Source: Trichoplax sp. H2
Lineage: Eukaryota; Placozoa; Uniplacotomia; Trichoplacea
Reading direction: 5' to 3'
DNA length: 64,000 nt
Assembly: GCA_003344405.1 (NCBI GenBank)
Contig: NOWV01000024.1
Span: 558,001-622,000 of the forward strand
Made by a program: the position numbers and the translations under genes. Below the pieces are notes generated by a model. That model ran no database searches. It worked only from the letters and a program-made list of their open reading frames with translations, and was not told where the DNA came from. Below, piece by piece: positions 42,764 through 54,059 of the stretch (positions are counted from its first letter, which is position 1; every line of letters begins with the position of its first letter).

Positions 42764-45538
42764 ATGATGCGATATTGTCTATATAGTATTATTGCCATAT
42801 TCCTAAACATTACACCAAGAATAATATCACAAAATTACTTACATGGCATAAGACCTCAATCATCCGATCCACCGACTTTTGCCTTCCTTAATGGTGATTT
42901 AATCATTGGTGGATTAGTAGCACCTCATATATGGTATAATTGGACTAGTAAAACTTGCTATAATCTGGCTTTCTCCGATATTAAACGCACCCAAGCTATC
43001 ATTTACGCTATCGAACAAATTAATCAAGATAAACAGCTATTACCTAACATTAAACTTGGCTACGATTTACGCGACATATGCGATACAGCAAATTTAGCTT
43101 CAATCCAAGCTCTACATTTTATCACCAAATCAATAGAAGGCGACCATCAAAGTTGTTTTCAACCTAGCGAGCTCTCAAAGCAGCCATCTACAAATGGTAG
43201 AGCTTCTGGATATCATCGTAATAAAATAGTCGGCATAGTTGGCGCCTTGCGTACTAAAGGATCGTTCGCTGCTGCTACCATACTTAGCAATTTTGACTTA
43301 GCTCAAGTGAGCTACGGCTCAAGTAGTCGTATATTAGATGATAAAGAACGTTTTAAAACATTTTTTCGCACAATTCCATCCGATATTTACCAAGCACGAG
43401 CTCTTGTCGACATCATAAAATATTTTCAATGGAGTTATGTTGGACTACTAGCTATTGATGATGGCTACGGCGAAATGTTGGCAAGTACTTTCACATCCAT
43501 AGCGCTTCAAAATAGCATATGTATACCAGTTTATCGTACATTTCCACTCAAATGGACCAAAAAGCATCTGCGTGAAATCATTAAACAATTTGTAAAACTG
43601 ACCGAAATTAAAGTCATTCTCTTGCTTTGTACAGAAACTGATGCATCAGCAATATTTGAAGAAGCATCACGGCAAAATCTAAAAGGTAAAATATTTATTG
43701 GTTGTGATGCTTGGGGATATGGTCGCAATATAGCTAACAAATTTCCTGATGTGATTGAAGGAGCACTATCTGTCGCGTTTCCTTTCAATCCATTATTAGC
43801 TTTTCGTCGCTACTTGCAAAGATTAAATATATGCGAAATAGAAAATCTTAACCCGTGGCTGTTTCAATTTTTATTACAACAACAAAATAATATCACTCTA
43901 GGAAAAGAGCTTGATTGTAAACTAATGCAAGAATTGTATCTGCAACTTCTACAACAGGATTCACAAGATCCATTAGAGTATTCAGATTTTGCGATTGATG
44001 CTGTTTATGCCGTTGCTCATGCATTACATCAGTCTTTACATTGTAATCATACCGCCTGCCCTCTTCATAATTTAGATGAATTTAAATCGAGCGATATTGT
44101 TAATGCCCTCTATAATTTAACGTTCAAGTCTGTAACCTCAAATTATGTTTATATCGACGGAAACGGTCCTGGCCATGGAGAATATACAATATTAAATCAT
44201 CAATACGACAGTAAATCGAATCAATTTCAATTTAAGCCCATCGGCCGATGGGAATATGACTTACGCCATGAAAATATTAGTAAACTGATCATCAATAATT
44301 CAGAAGTATCATGGTCACGACAACAAAAATTGCCATTTATACCAATATCACAGTGTTCTCGAGACTGCCAACCAGGAGAATATCGTCAATATTTCACTGA
44401 TATGAATTGCTGCTGGAATTGTTTACCATGTCCGATAAATTCCATATCTAACATAACTAATGCTCACATGTGCTATACTTGCGATGTAGGATTGATACCC
44501 GATCCGACACAATCGCAATGTATTTTAGTTAATATCACCTACCTAACGATATCCCATCCGCTGATTATTACCTTAATAGTTATCATTAGCATTGGTATTA
44601 TATGTGTGTTAGCTGTATGGTCAGTTTTTATAAAGCATCAGCAGACAGCTATCGTCAGAGCATCTAATAATCTATTTACCAATTGCTTGTTAGCTGGCAT
44701 ACTACTAACCTATACAGTACCCGTCATAATTATCTTGCCGATATCATCATTAACTTGTAATTTAACCTATATCACCTTTATGACATCTTTTGCCTATATA
44801 ATGGCCGTAATATTAGCTAAAACGTATCTGTTAATTAAGATTTTCTTTCCTCAAAGTCGGTTAGATAAAATTATGCGGAAAATATTATGCAGTAGAAGTG
44901 CGCCACAGTCTACAATCATTGTCATCATCATGACTATAGTTACTTTAGTACAAGTTGTAGTATTAACTGCAGACCCATTAATGCCAGCACGATATGTTTC
45001 CAACAATGAACTAGTTTATGCATATTGTACAGCCAATACTATGAGCGGTTTTGGCTTGACTATTTCTATATTATTGGCGCTAAATACAATGTGCATCATA
45101 TTTGCATATAAAACTCGTAGATTACCGCAAAACTTTAATGAAGCTCGATATATATATTTCGTATCTATTACTATGTGCTTAGTGTTATGTGTAATTTTTC
45201 CGTCCTATTTGGTTACACGGGGACCAATTCAAAATGCAATTGCAGCCTTTAGTATTTTTGCCATTTCCACAGCTCTATTAGCTTGTTTATTTGTTCCCAA
45301 AATCTACATCATAATTTGTTATCCTGAGCTAAATACGAAACAGCAGGTAGTATCAGAAGTAGCTCATTTTAGTCTTTCAGCTACCGAACGAAAGAAACTA
45401 CCTGAAAATAATGATTACGTCTTTATTGGAAGAAAGAAATCAGTTGTATGCCATTCATCAGTAAACCAATCAACTGTGGTTCGTTGTAATTCGACTAGAA
45501 GTAATGAATCAAAAATACCTGTAGAAAGTATGGTATAG
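42764..45538 (+). CDS. Intronless class C GPCR, metabotropic-glutamate/calcium-sensing-receptor-like (924 aa)
   Basis: A single open frame encodes a complete class C receptor. Residues 1-22 are a signal peptide. A Venus-flytrap ligand domain spans ~50-500, with SYGSSSRIL, FKTFFRTIPSDIYQARALV and DDGYGE. A nine-cysteine NCD3G-type domain spans ~530-592 (CSRDCQPGEYR, CCWNCLPCP, CYTCDVG). Seven transmembrane helices start near residue 594. Third-loop and TM6 signature RRLPQNFNEARYIYF and TM7 signature PKIYIIICYPELN follow, then a ~70-residue tail. The cysteine-rich domain excludes the GABA-B type. The ligand-domain motif SxGSSSRxL...FRTIPxD recalls calcium-sensing or V2R-type receptors, whereas PKIYII and the CCW cysteines recall mGlu. 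It likely senses an amino acid or small ligand at the plasma membrane and signals through G proteins; the ligand is not deducible. No introns interrupt it, unlike its neighbours. Confidence 0.95.
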   Translation: MMRYCLYSIIAIFLNITPRIISQNYLHGIRPQSSDPPTFAFLNGDLIIGGLVAPHIWYNWTSKTCYNLAFSDIKRTQAIIYAIEQINQDKQLLPNIKLGYDLRDICDTANLASIQALHFITKSIEGDHQSCFQPSELSKQPSTNGRASGYHRNKIVGIVGALRTKGSFAAATILSNFDLAQVSYGSSSRILDDKERFKTFFRTIPSDIYQARALVDIIKYFQWSYVGLLAIDDGYGEMLASTFTSIALQNSICIPVYRTFPLKWTKKHLREIIKQFVKLTEIKVILLLCTETDASAIFEEASRQNLKGKIFIGCDAWGYGRNIANKFPDVIEGALSVAFPFNPLLAFRRYLQRLNICEIENLNPWLFQFLLQQQNNITLGKELDCKLMQELYLQLLQQDSQDPLEYSDFAIDAVYAVAHALHQSLHCNHTACPLHNLDEFKSSDIVNALYNLTFKSVTSNYVYIDGNGPGHGEYTILNHQYDSKSNQFQFKPIGRWEYDLRHENISKLIINNSEVSWSRQQKLPFIPISQCSRDCQPGEYRQYFTDMNCCWNCLPCPINSISNITNAHMCYTCDVGLIPDPTQSQCILVNITYLTISHPLIITLIVIISIGIICVLAVWSVFIKHQQTAIVRASNNLFTNCLLAGILLTYTVPVIIILPISSLTCNLTYITFMTSFAYIMAVILAKTYLLIKIFFPQSRLDKIMRKILCSRSAPQSTIIVIIMTIVTLVQVVVLTADPLMPARYVSNNELVYAYCTANTMSGFGLTISILLALNTMCIIFAYKTRRLPQNFNEARYIYFVSITMCLVLCVIFPSYLVTRGPIQNAIAAFSIFAISTALLACLFVPKIYIIICYPELNTKQQVVSEVAHFSLSATERKKLPENNDYVFIGRKKSVVCHSSVNQSTVVRCNSTRSNESKIPVESMV

Positions 45539-48458
45539 CAGTTATCCTACCCCTTTAAGTTTAGAAAATCTCTACTTCTGAGCAATTTGCCATTAATTGA
45601 ATTTTGCTTTAGCATTAATGAAAACATTTCTAAATAAAATCTTAAAAATAAGATTCTCAACAAGAAGAATTTATAGTCATTTCTTAGCGAAGGGTATTGC
45701 GTAAAAGCAGTAAAAAATATGCTAATCATATAAGCTTCAAATACGATTCTAAAAATAGTAAATAATTCTTATCCACTACTTAAGATATCAATTCTGGATA
45801 TCGTTACTCTTTGAATACTGAAGCTTTTAACATGAAAGCCAAAACAGAGAGACTCAAGCTTTTAATTCAGAACTTTTATATGATAAGTGCATTATATATT
45901 ATGTTATTAAATAACGTAATTTTATATGATCAGTATCATAATAGCATATCAATTAAATGGATGCTAAGTTGCAACGGCATCTTGAATGAAGAACAATCTG
46001 AAGACACTAGTATGTCATCCTTAAGGTTGCAGTCAGCTAATAAAATTATAAATTCCGATAAAGGCATACTATTTTGTCTATATTTTTGCATTTTGTTATT
46101 CAGATTTGCGATATAATAGCATATTTCAACATTAATAAATCTACATTATCTATAGTCGTCTATCGTAGTATCCAATCTCAGTGTAATTAAGCTACGATGC
46201 TATCATCTGCTCCTTAATATTTTAATCGATAATATATTGTTAATGCCACTTTCGATATTGTCAAATATAGTTTTTACATCCTTACGATTAGAATACTAGA
46301 ATAATATATGCGAACATATGATGCTAAATTAGAACATTTAATGAATCAAGCACACCGTCTTAAATATCGTAATCATTTCAGTCCACTCAATAATTAAAGA
46401 AATGGATTTTATATTGATAATTTAAAACCTTAGGCTATAGTTCCAATTTTGTCGCTCATGTGATTTCCGATGTTCTCTTGTAGAAAGTCTATGATGTCAT
46501 TTATTTAAAAAATCTAGAAGAGGTAGCAAAAATATATTCTTTAATACTTTCATAATTGTTACTTTAATTACTTTAATCAACAGTTTTACGTCACGAATAC
46601 CGCTATGAATTTATTACTGCGGCCTTTAACCCTTCATGTCACGAATGTCATCGTGAATTTACTACGGTAGTCCTTTAACTTATATTTTAACGCTTTTATC
46701 TTCATTTAAGAAAGTTGCTCTGAATGTTTAGTTTCAACTATGAAATCATTACGCGATTTTCTAACTATTACTACCAATGAAAAGTGGTTATGAATACAGC
46801 ATTGAGCTTGAGATGTATTTCTATGATTTTCTATCTAGAAATATCGTTACTATAGCTTAATATCACTGCAGAACTCACATTTATTTAATAAGATTAGTAT
46901 GAGCCACTCTTGCTTACCGAACTTTCTTTGCATTCACTCCTATTAATATTGATTTTAGTAAATCAAGATACCATCAATATAGCATGTGAAACTGATGGCT
47001 AATCATAATTTGATTATGTAAGGTCCAGCATAATCGATACCGTTGTTAATGATAACAATCATTAGAAAACGTTCCAACTAACGAAATTCTAGGCATTCTT
47101 TGAAATTAAAAATCGTACATATAAAAGTTACTTAAATTTGCAACTTTTTATTCTATATCGCGAAACTGTCTATTTCGGGCAATTCATTTGTGCATATACG
47201 ATTTATGATTTCTAAATTGTAGTCCGTATCATTCAATTGAATTGTATCTTTTAAGGTTCTGTGCGTAAATCGAAAATAACGTTAAAATGATTTATAACCA
47301 TTTTTATTGCCCTCTGCTAGTTTACGACTACCAAAAACTTAACGAGGATTATGAAACAAAAATAATTTGGGTAATACGTGCAGTCTATGGCAATTAATGT
47401 AACTTAAGTGCATTTATATTATATTACTCCTTTCTAATTTAAGATTAGGCACAATGTAAAGAAGTAACATTTATTAACAATATATTACTATTAATCTCTG
47501 CTGTCTAATGCAGTAATATAATCGGACTTTTATTACACATCTTATGCACATAATGTAGAAGCTGATTTACTAGATTTGATTGTAAATTAAGCCCTTTCAA
47601 GATTGTGATGTAACTGATTACAAAATTCCAAATTTTGTAGAAAATTAGGACTTTATTAGATCTTTATACAAAGATAATCTGCACACAGCTATACTATCTA
47701 CTAGATAGACTTCTTCACAGAACTGCTAAATAATCTAAAAGCTGCCAGCTTAAATACACTTGGTAGCATTTGTAGCTACAATCTGCAAAGCGATATTTTA
47801 CCTTATTTTACAAATTTTTAGATTATTATTAGCAACATTTTACGGTGAACCATCTATAATACAATATGGTAACAACCACTGCATTTATGCAGACATTATT
47901 TCAACCAGCCAAAGTACGATGAACTAACTATATCCATATTTACCTTTAGCATCAATAGTGATTTAATGTCTTAATGTATTCGGCCATCTTTACTCTAACA
48001 TGGAATCTTAAATTACAGTCTATGGCTATGAGCTACTAAATATAGAAAGCTACCCTACCGTACTCTATACTAAACATGTTTGACAATCTATAACCCAATC
48101 CTTAGCTATATTGCAAAGATAAACTGCAGTGACACAACACTGCTCTACTTATTATGCAGTGGTATTACCTGCAAATGAAATAGAACAAAATCATAAAACC
48201 GGAAAGGATGAAAGTTTATTCCATTTATGTTGTGTAAGATTAAGAGAAAATCATTTCTATTAAATATTTAAGACCTTTCCTATTATTTTAATTGCAAATC
48301 GTCACATTACTGTAATATATTGAATCACACCAAATACCTTATTTAAACATAGTAATATTACTCTAAAAATATTTTGTGTATTTTTGGCCTTGTACAGTAC
48401 GAAGCATAAATATAAGTTTGTTAACTACATATTTTTACTTAAAGAAGTAATTGTTAAG
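45539..48458. other. Convergent intergenic region between first GPCR and P450
   Basis: AT-rich sequence with the 3' flanks of both genes. A 101-codon frame at 45811-46116 has no recognised domain and the biased composition expected of chance frames. A short duplicated phrase (GTCACGAATnnCnnnnTGAATTTA) occurs near 46589 and 46638. Nothing else stands out. Confidence 0.45.
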
Positions 48459-51400
48459 TTAAGTTCTTTTCTTGAATGAAATTTGAATATTAGCATCAGG
48501 TGCTAGAACCAAACGGCTGATTAATCCTACTTCTTCCTTATTCTTACATTCTATTTTAAACTCCGATATCAGCTAAAAAAAAGTAAAATATTGATGCAAT
48601 TTTTATCGTAGTAGTTCGAGGGACACAATTATACTAGCGGAAATATAAAATTGAAGTTAATATTGAATACTGTAATTTACAAACCCTTGCGATTAACAAA
48701 TGTATTTCAAGCTCTGCTATACGACGCCCTATACACATTCGTGGACCATAACCAAAGGGCAAATGGGCAAAACGATTGACCTTCAAGCCAGTATAAGATC
48801 GGGCCCATCTTTCGGGTTTAATTTTATGCGGTTCGTCGTATATTTGAGGATTAAAAGACATGGCATAGATACCATTGACTACGATTGTCTGATGATATTA
48901 ATTAAATAAGAAGTAAAAGGAATATCGTAAGTAGGTGTAGTAGCGTTTAAGTAAATACAAACTTTTATACCGTTACGATTACTACAAACTAGGAAATTTC
49001 GTAAAATCTAAACAGCAACATACCAGGTCATCATTATTTACTGATCTGTAGTAATATGCCCTTAATAATATTACTTTCGATAGAAAATATCATCTAAATA
49101 GTTGTCTCCTAAATAACAATGCCATTCACATTGGTCTAATTTATTTAAATTGAAATATTTCAAAATATGACTATTCTTTACGATAAAATTAATTGCGAAG
49201 AGAATAGTACAATAAGTTTGTTATTTAAAATTATAAATTGCGATTGGACAAACCTTAGCTGGAACATGATATCCACATAGTACTGCATCTTTTGCAATTT
49301 CGCGAATTGGGGCGTATATAACCGGATAAATTCTATTGCAAATCATGATTAAGTGTGAGCTTAAATATGGCTATATTCTATTCGATGTGTTCATATTAAA
49401 TTTGTAATGCTGTTCAAAGTTGCAAGCTAGAAATTATAATACCGTTGACCTTCTTTTACCAGGCCTCTAAGGTAGGGCATATTTTGAACTGACTCAGCAT
49501 CCGGGTACTTTGAATTTTGAAGTACACCTGAGACTTCGTTATAAAGCTTTTCTTGTATGTCTGGATGTTTTCCTAAGATGTATAAAGCCCAAAGCACTGT
49601 ATTGGCAGACTAAAATAAAAACAATTGAGAAAATTATGTAATTGATCAAAGTTGCGGTGTCGCTCTAAAAAAAATATTACCAACATTATCAAATATAAAT
49701 GAGATATTTATGATGATTGAACAACATATCAGCAAATGAATTAGTCAGTCGAATTTGAAAAGTTACGAAGATTGATGAAGTACTTTTATGTTGTTACAAT
49801 CACAAGCCATTACGGTAATAAATTAGTAATCGTAAACGAATAATAACACTGTTATCCTAGCTAACCGTATCTACACCACCGCCCATTATTTCCACCACGT
49901 TAGCTGAAACTTCCTCTTCGCTTAATTCCTCTTTTAATAGCACATAGGGCAAAAATTCTAATTCTTCGCTACGCCACCGATCTTTGTCCTTGCCAAGTGA
50001 TTGAATTTCCTTTTGCAATTTTTGCGTCTCTTCTTTCACCAGTTGATCTCCAATTTCAAATAAGGTATCCCAATCATGGCAATATTTCTTCCAGAATCGA
50101 GTCTTGAAGTATTTATAGTATGCTGGAGCATACAAAAGGGAATATGTTCCTTCCAGCATATTAATTACGCTGTTAAAAAATTTCTGAGCAAAGGGAAGCG
50201 GCGGATCATTAAGCGTGCCAAGTCGTTTATTGTAGATAACTGAATTTATAGCTAAGGAATGTAATCAACAACATGAATTTAATATGCAGCATATAGAAAA
50301 TTATTTTTTCTATCCGTATGAAGCCTTAAAAATACACAAAGTTTTATAGTTGATCTAATTACAGCATTAGAACATTGATTCCATATCTTCTAATATCAAT
50401 AGCTTTAACTTGCAATAGATATTTTGATAATTGCTTGCTGTACTTATTAGTCGTTTCTGAGTATAAGTCGTCAATTGATTTATTCCTATACTTACTCTCG
50501 AATGACCATTTGTAAAGGTACTGGCGAAACTCTACTTCGCCGCTTTCAAGGCAGTCTTTGTTGGACTGAATGTAGCGAATAAAGTCGGTGATAATATCGT
50601 TCATTCTTTCTGCATAAGCACTAACATCTTTTACTTTTAATAATTTCTTGTCGATAATACTGCGAGCTTTTCTCCACTCTTTGCCGTCTCTGTAAAAAGA
50701 AAGAGTTAAATTATAGATGTAAATACAAGAACGAATTAGATATGATATTTTAGAAATAAGGTGAATATTGCAGCTATACTGAATCCTATCTAGAGAGTTA
50801 TAATCTAATTCATATCCATGATATAGATACGATCTCTTTAATTCTCTTGTATGATAATCGTAATCTACTAGCTGATAATCCTAGTAAAGAACAATAATAG
50901 TAACTCATATAATTACAATTAATAGTTCTACGGTTGAGATTGATTACGAACAAAGACGATATAGAATCTAAGATAATTTAAGTAAATTTCAACTGTTGCA
51001 AGCATGAAAAGGCAATTAAAATGATATGTATTAGCAGATAGACGGTCTTATTAGCTTAATAAGATATTATCGTGCTATTATCTTTGATGCTGCCACAAAC
51101 GAATATGTACGAGTACATTCTACGCTATTATTAACGGTGTTTAGGCCATTTTGATGATACAGGTTATATGATAACTTCAGTTGAATGGCAAGTTCTATAT
51201 GTGATCGAGGACAATATAAGTACATGCTGGATGACAACTGCCGTAAGCATGCAACGGCAAGTAAAATGATATGGATAGTATTAATATAGTAGGATATTAT
51301 TGTGCTACTATCCTTGACGTGGCCCGCATACGAACTCTTTTGCAACAACCTTATTTTAATGATTGGTTTGTGGTAATGATGCTTAGGCCATTTTGGTAGT

Positions 51401-52103
51401 CATTTCGATGCAAAATATAGATCAATCTTAGTAATACATATGGACGCTTGCATGATAATGACTCCATGTATTCAATATTTTAGACGATAGCAAGTCAATA
51501 TGTGTTCCATTCGAAGGGATTTCCTATTTCTGTCAAGGAAGTAATAATACAGGAGCAGTATCGCAGGTAATAAGGAAGTAGCGGGCTTCAAGGATCGCTT
51601 CAATTGATTTGACCGCAAGTGGAGTAAAATTGGATTTAACAATTCATATTAAGTATTCCCAGAAGTATGATGATAGTGCATTACCCTACAGCGATGCCTT
51701 TAGCTCTTTTACTTTGCATTCTGTGATGGATGAAAGGTTTCACCAGACCTCTAGTCGGATATGTTCCTTCAGCACTATAGATTTTAGAAATCTCGTTTGG
51801 ATCGGTTACGACCACAGTTTGCCAGGTAAATATCTTTTGTTTATAAATTGGACCATACTTTTTAGTATTTTCCAGAAGTAAAAGATGCGGTCTTTTAAGA
51901 TAGTAGCTATCATTTCGTAGAAATGTCATCAGATCCCCTATTATTGGCAGACCTTTCGGTCCAGGAATTTGATGAAAAGGTTTAGTATTACATTCAACTT
52001 GTGTGTCGCTACCAATCGCTGTCGATGTAGCGGATCGAATGGATACTTGTCGATACAAAGTATTCCATCGTTGCAGGTAAGGAACGGATAGTTTCCACTT
52101 CAT
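48459..52103 (-). CDS. Mitochondrial-clan cytochrome P450 (520 aa)
   Basis: P450s are heme mono-oxygenases; this clan (CYP11/24/27 and invertebrate relatives) works in mitochondria with ferredoxin and oxidises sterols or xenobiotics. Exons, all phases closing: 51685-52103, 50496-50689, 49866-50251, 49443-49609, 49254-49332, 48685-48888, 48459-48572. The N-terminus is basic and Ser/Thr-rich without a hydrophobic anchor, fitting a mitochondrial presequence. Landmarks: IPGPKGLPIIGDLMTFL, KYGPIYKQKI, EWRKAR (helix C), IMGGGVDTVS (I-helix; Val replaces the usual second Thr/Ser position), the ExxR pair in VKEGQR (split at an exon end), RIYPVIYAPIREI, PERW, and heme loop FGYGPRMCIGRRIAE with the cysteine ligand. 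The short C-terminal exon ends KKRT. Family assignment below clan level is not possible here. Three ~112-bp repeats lie just upstream of the start. Confidence 0.95.
50998..51350. repeat. Imperfect two-copy repeat within P450 intron 1
   Basis: Segments at about 50998-51140 and 51238-51395 share GCAAGCATG-like starts, an AAAATGATATG block, GATATTATnGTGCTA and a CATTTTG(A/G)T block. They also share TTAGGCCATTTTG near 51141 and 51384. Both lie in intron 1 (50690-51684) and have no coding frame in common with the P450. Confidence 0.6.
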
Positions 52104-52227
52104 ACTGTTCTAATCTTACTCAATATCACTGCCTTTCTAGCGTAATTCTTTCTGCCGTTGAATCTTCCTTTCTAATAATTAATAACATTAGTTTAGTCGA
52201 GAATTTGTTATCTGTGAAAGACTTGCA

Positions 52228-52560
52228 AGTAAATGATATTATTTACAGCCGGAAAAAAAAATATCGACACCAATTAGAGTAAATCCTATAGTATGCAGTC
52301 CGTATGATCACAAGTCTCGGTCTATAACGGTACAGTGAATGTAAATGATATTATTCAGAGCCGGAAAAAAATATCGGCACCAATTAGAGTAGATCCGTCA
52401 GTGTACTGTCCGTATGATCACAAGTCTCGGTCAGTTTTAACGGTACTTTGAATGTAAATGATATTAATCAGAGCCGGAAAGAAATATCGGCACTAATTAG
52501 AGTAAATCCGTCAGTATGCTGTCCGTATGATCACAAGTCTCAGTCTATACGGTACAAATA
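52228..52560. repeat. Three-copy tandem repeat upstream of the P450 start, ~112 bp unit
   Basis: Units begin AAATGATATTA at 52231, 52343 and 52456. Each contains GCCGGAAA, ATATCGGCACCAATTAGAGT, a GTCCGTATGATCACAAGTCT block and a TACGGTAC-like end. The copies are about 90% alike by eye. They start about 125 bp upstream of the P450 initiation codon (52103), in its likely promoter region. Confidence 0.9.
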
Positions 52561-53749
52561 CATAGTTCGTAACTAAGATCTCTTGGACTGCAGTATACGT
52601 ACAACGAAATTTTTGCTACCTATTAATTCCATGGTAACCCCACTGACAAAATCGATTGCCATATCTACAGCTTCAATTTTATTATTATTTATTTTATAAA
52701 TGCTAGATCCTTTACTTAATAATTGTAATTGTAAGAGTTATGGTGAGTACAGTCAAGTGTATTTTTTTGGAATAGAAGCAGTCTAGTACAACTCTACTGG
52801 TATTCCATTTAGAAGTCCTGATTCCGACCAAGGACTGCTGAGGAAAAAAACACCAGTAGAGTAGTTAGTATTCTTACCCTAACAATTTTCTTCATACAGT
52901 ACCCGAATGGAATACGATACGATACTATGCATACTATGATAATCTTGAATGAACAATGCTATCAAAATGCAGTTCATGATTCTTGGAATTTTATTTATTG
53001 ATAGAATAAGATATTGTTTATGTTTATCGACTTAGTTCAACCGTGAGATGAGGAAGAAATTTGCATAATTACTTTACTGTGTTAACCTTGGAGTTATAAT
53101 TCGTAAAATCGGTATGCTTATTTGATGACTAAAATGTGGGACACATGCTTTCATTTTGGAGTCGTAGTCTTTAGATTAGGGCTTAGATAACACTGTTAGC
53201 ACAATATGTTCTTATCTTATGCTATTCGTTATAAACTTAGTTATCTCGTTGATAAATGTGATAATACAGTATGTCAGTTACTCTTCATGGTATGCCATTC
53301 TAGAACTTTATTACTATTGTTACCTACTTAGGACGCATATATAGTAAGATAATCTAGATGTGAATTTTCTTTTAATGCATTGCGTTGTGTAGAATATGTA
53401 CCCATTCATTTGAACGGGAATTTCTAGTGAACCCTTTTAATCTTGTTACAAGAAAATCTTACAAAAAAGAAGATTGTAACCAACTGCTAAATACTAAATG
53501 TCAATTGAATAGGCCATTTTGATGTCTTCATGAAATAATTTATCATGTGAAGTGGTATTATGATTTCAAGAATGGATGCAAAAACGGTTCTTTAACCGTA
53601 GCAAATTAGTATAATTGCTTAAAGTTAACGACTATGCTGAAAGTAAATCTACTAAATGTAGGATAAAGTAATGCATTGGGCGAGAAAAGTTGCAATGCTA
53701 ATTTCATGGCAGTGCGATACTAATCTCTGTTTTAGATATCAGTTTAGTA

Positions 53750-54055
53750 AGCTAGTTGCCGTCTGATACAGGAAATATTATGAGCTAAACCAGTATAGTC
53801 GATCGTCTTGCAGGCCTAACTATTACAATTGCTGTGAATTATTTTTGTGCTCATAGAGAGACATGTACAATTATAGAGTACAGCAAGCTATATCATAAGT
53901 GATTAGAATTACTAGCTGCCATCTGGTATAGAAAATGCCATAAGTTAGACCAGTGTGATCTATTATCTTGCAGGGCTGATCAATACAATTGCTGCGACTC
54001 TTTAATGTTGATGGAGAGATATACAAAATTATAGAGTACAGTAAGTTTCACTATA
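53750..54055. repeat. Two-copy direct repeat, ~160 bp
   Basis: Copies at about 53752-53895 and 53913-54055 share GCTAG/CTAGCTGCC, TCTGnTA(C/T)AG(G/A)AAAT, TTA(A/G)ACCAGT, CTTGCAGG, ACAATTGCTG and ATAGAGTACAG(C/T)AAG. The sequence is non-coding, lying between the P450 and the second GPCR. Confidence 0.75.
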
Positions 54056-54059
54056 GTTG

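Noticed and set aside
45811-46116. 101-codon open frame between GPCR and P450
   Set aside because: No homology recognised, ordinary AT-rich composition and no supporting context.
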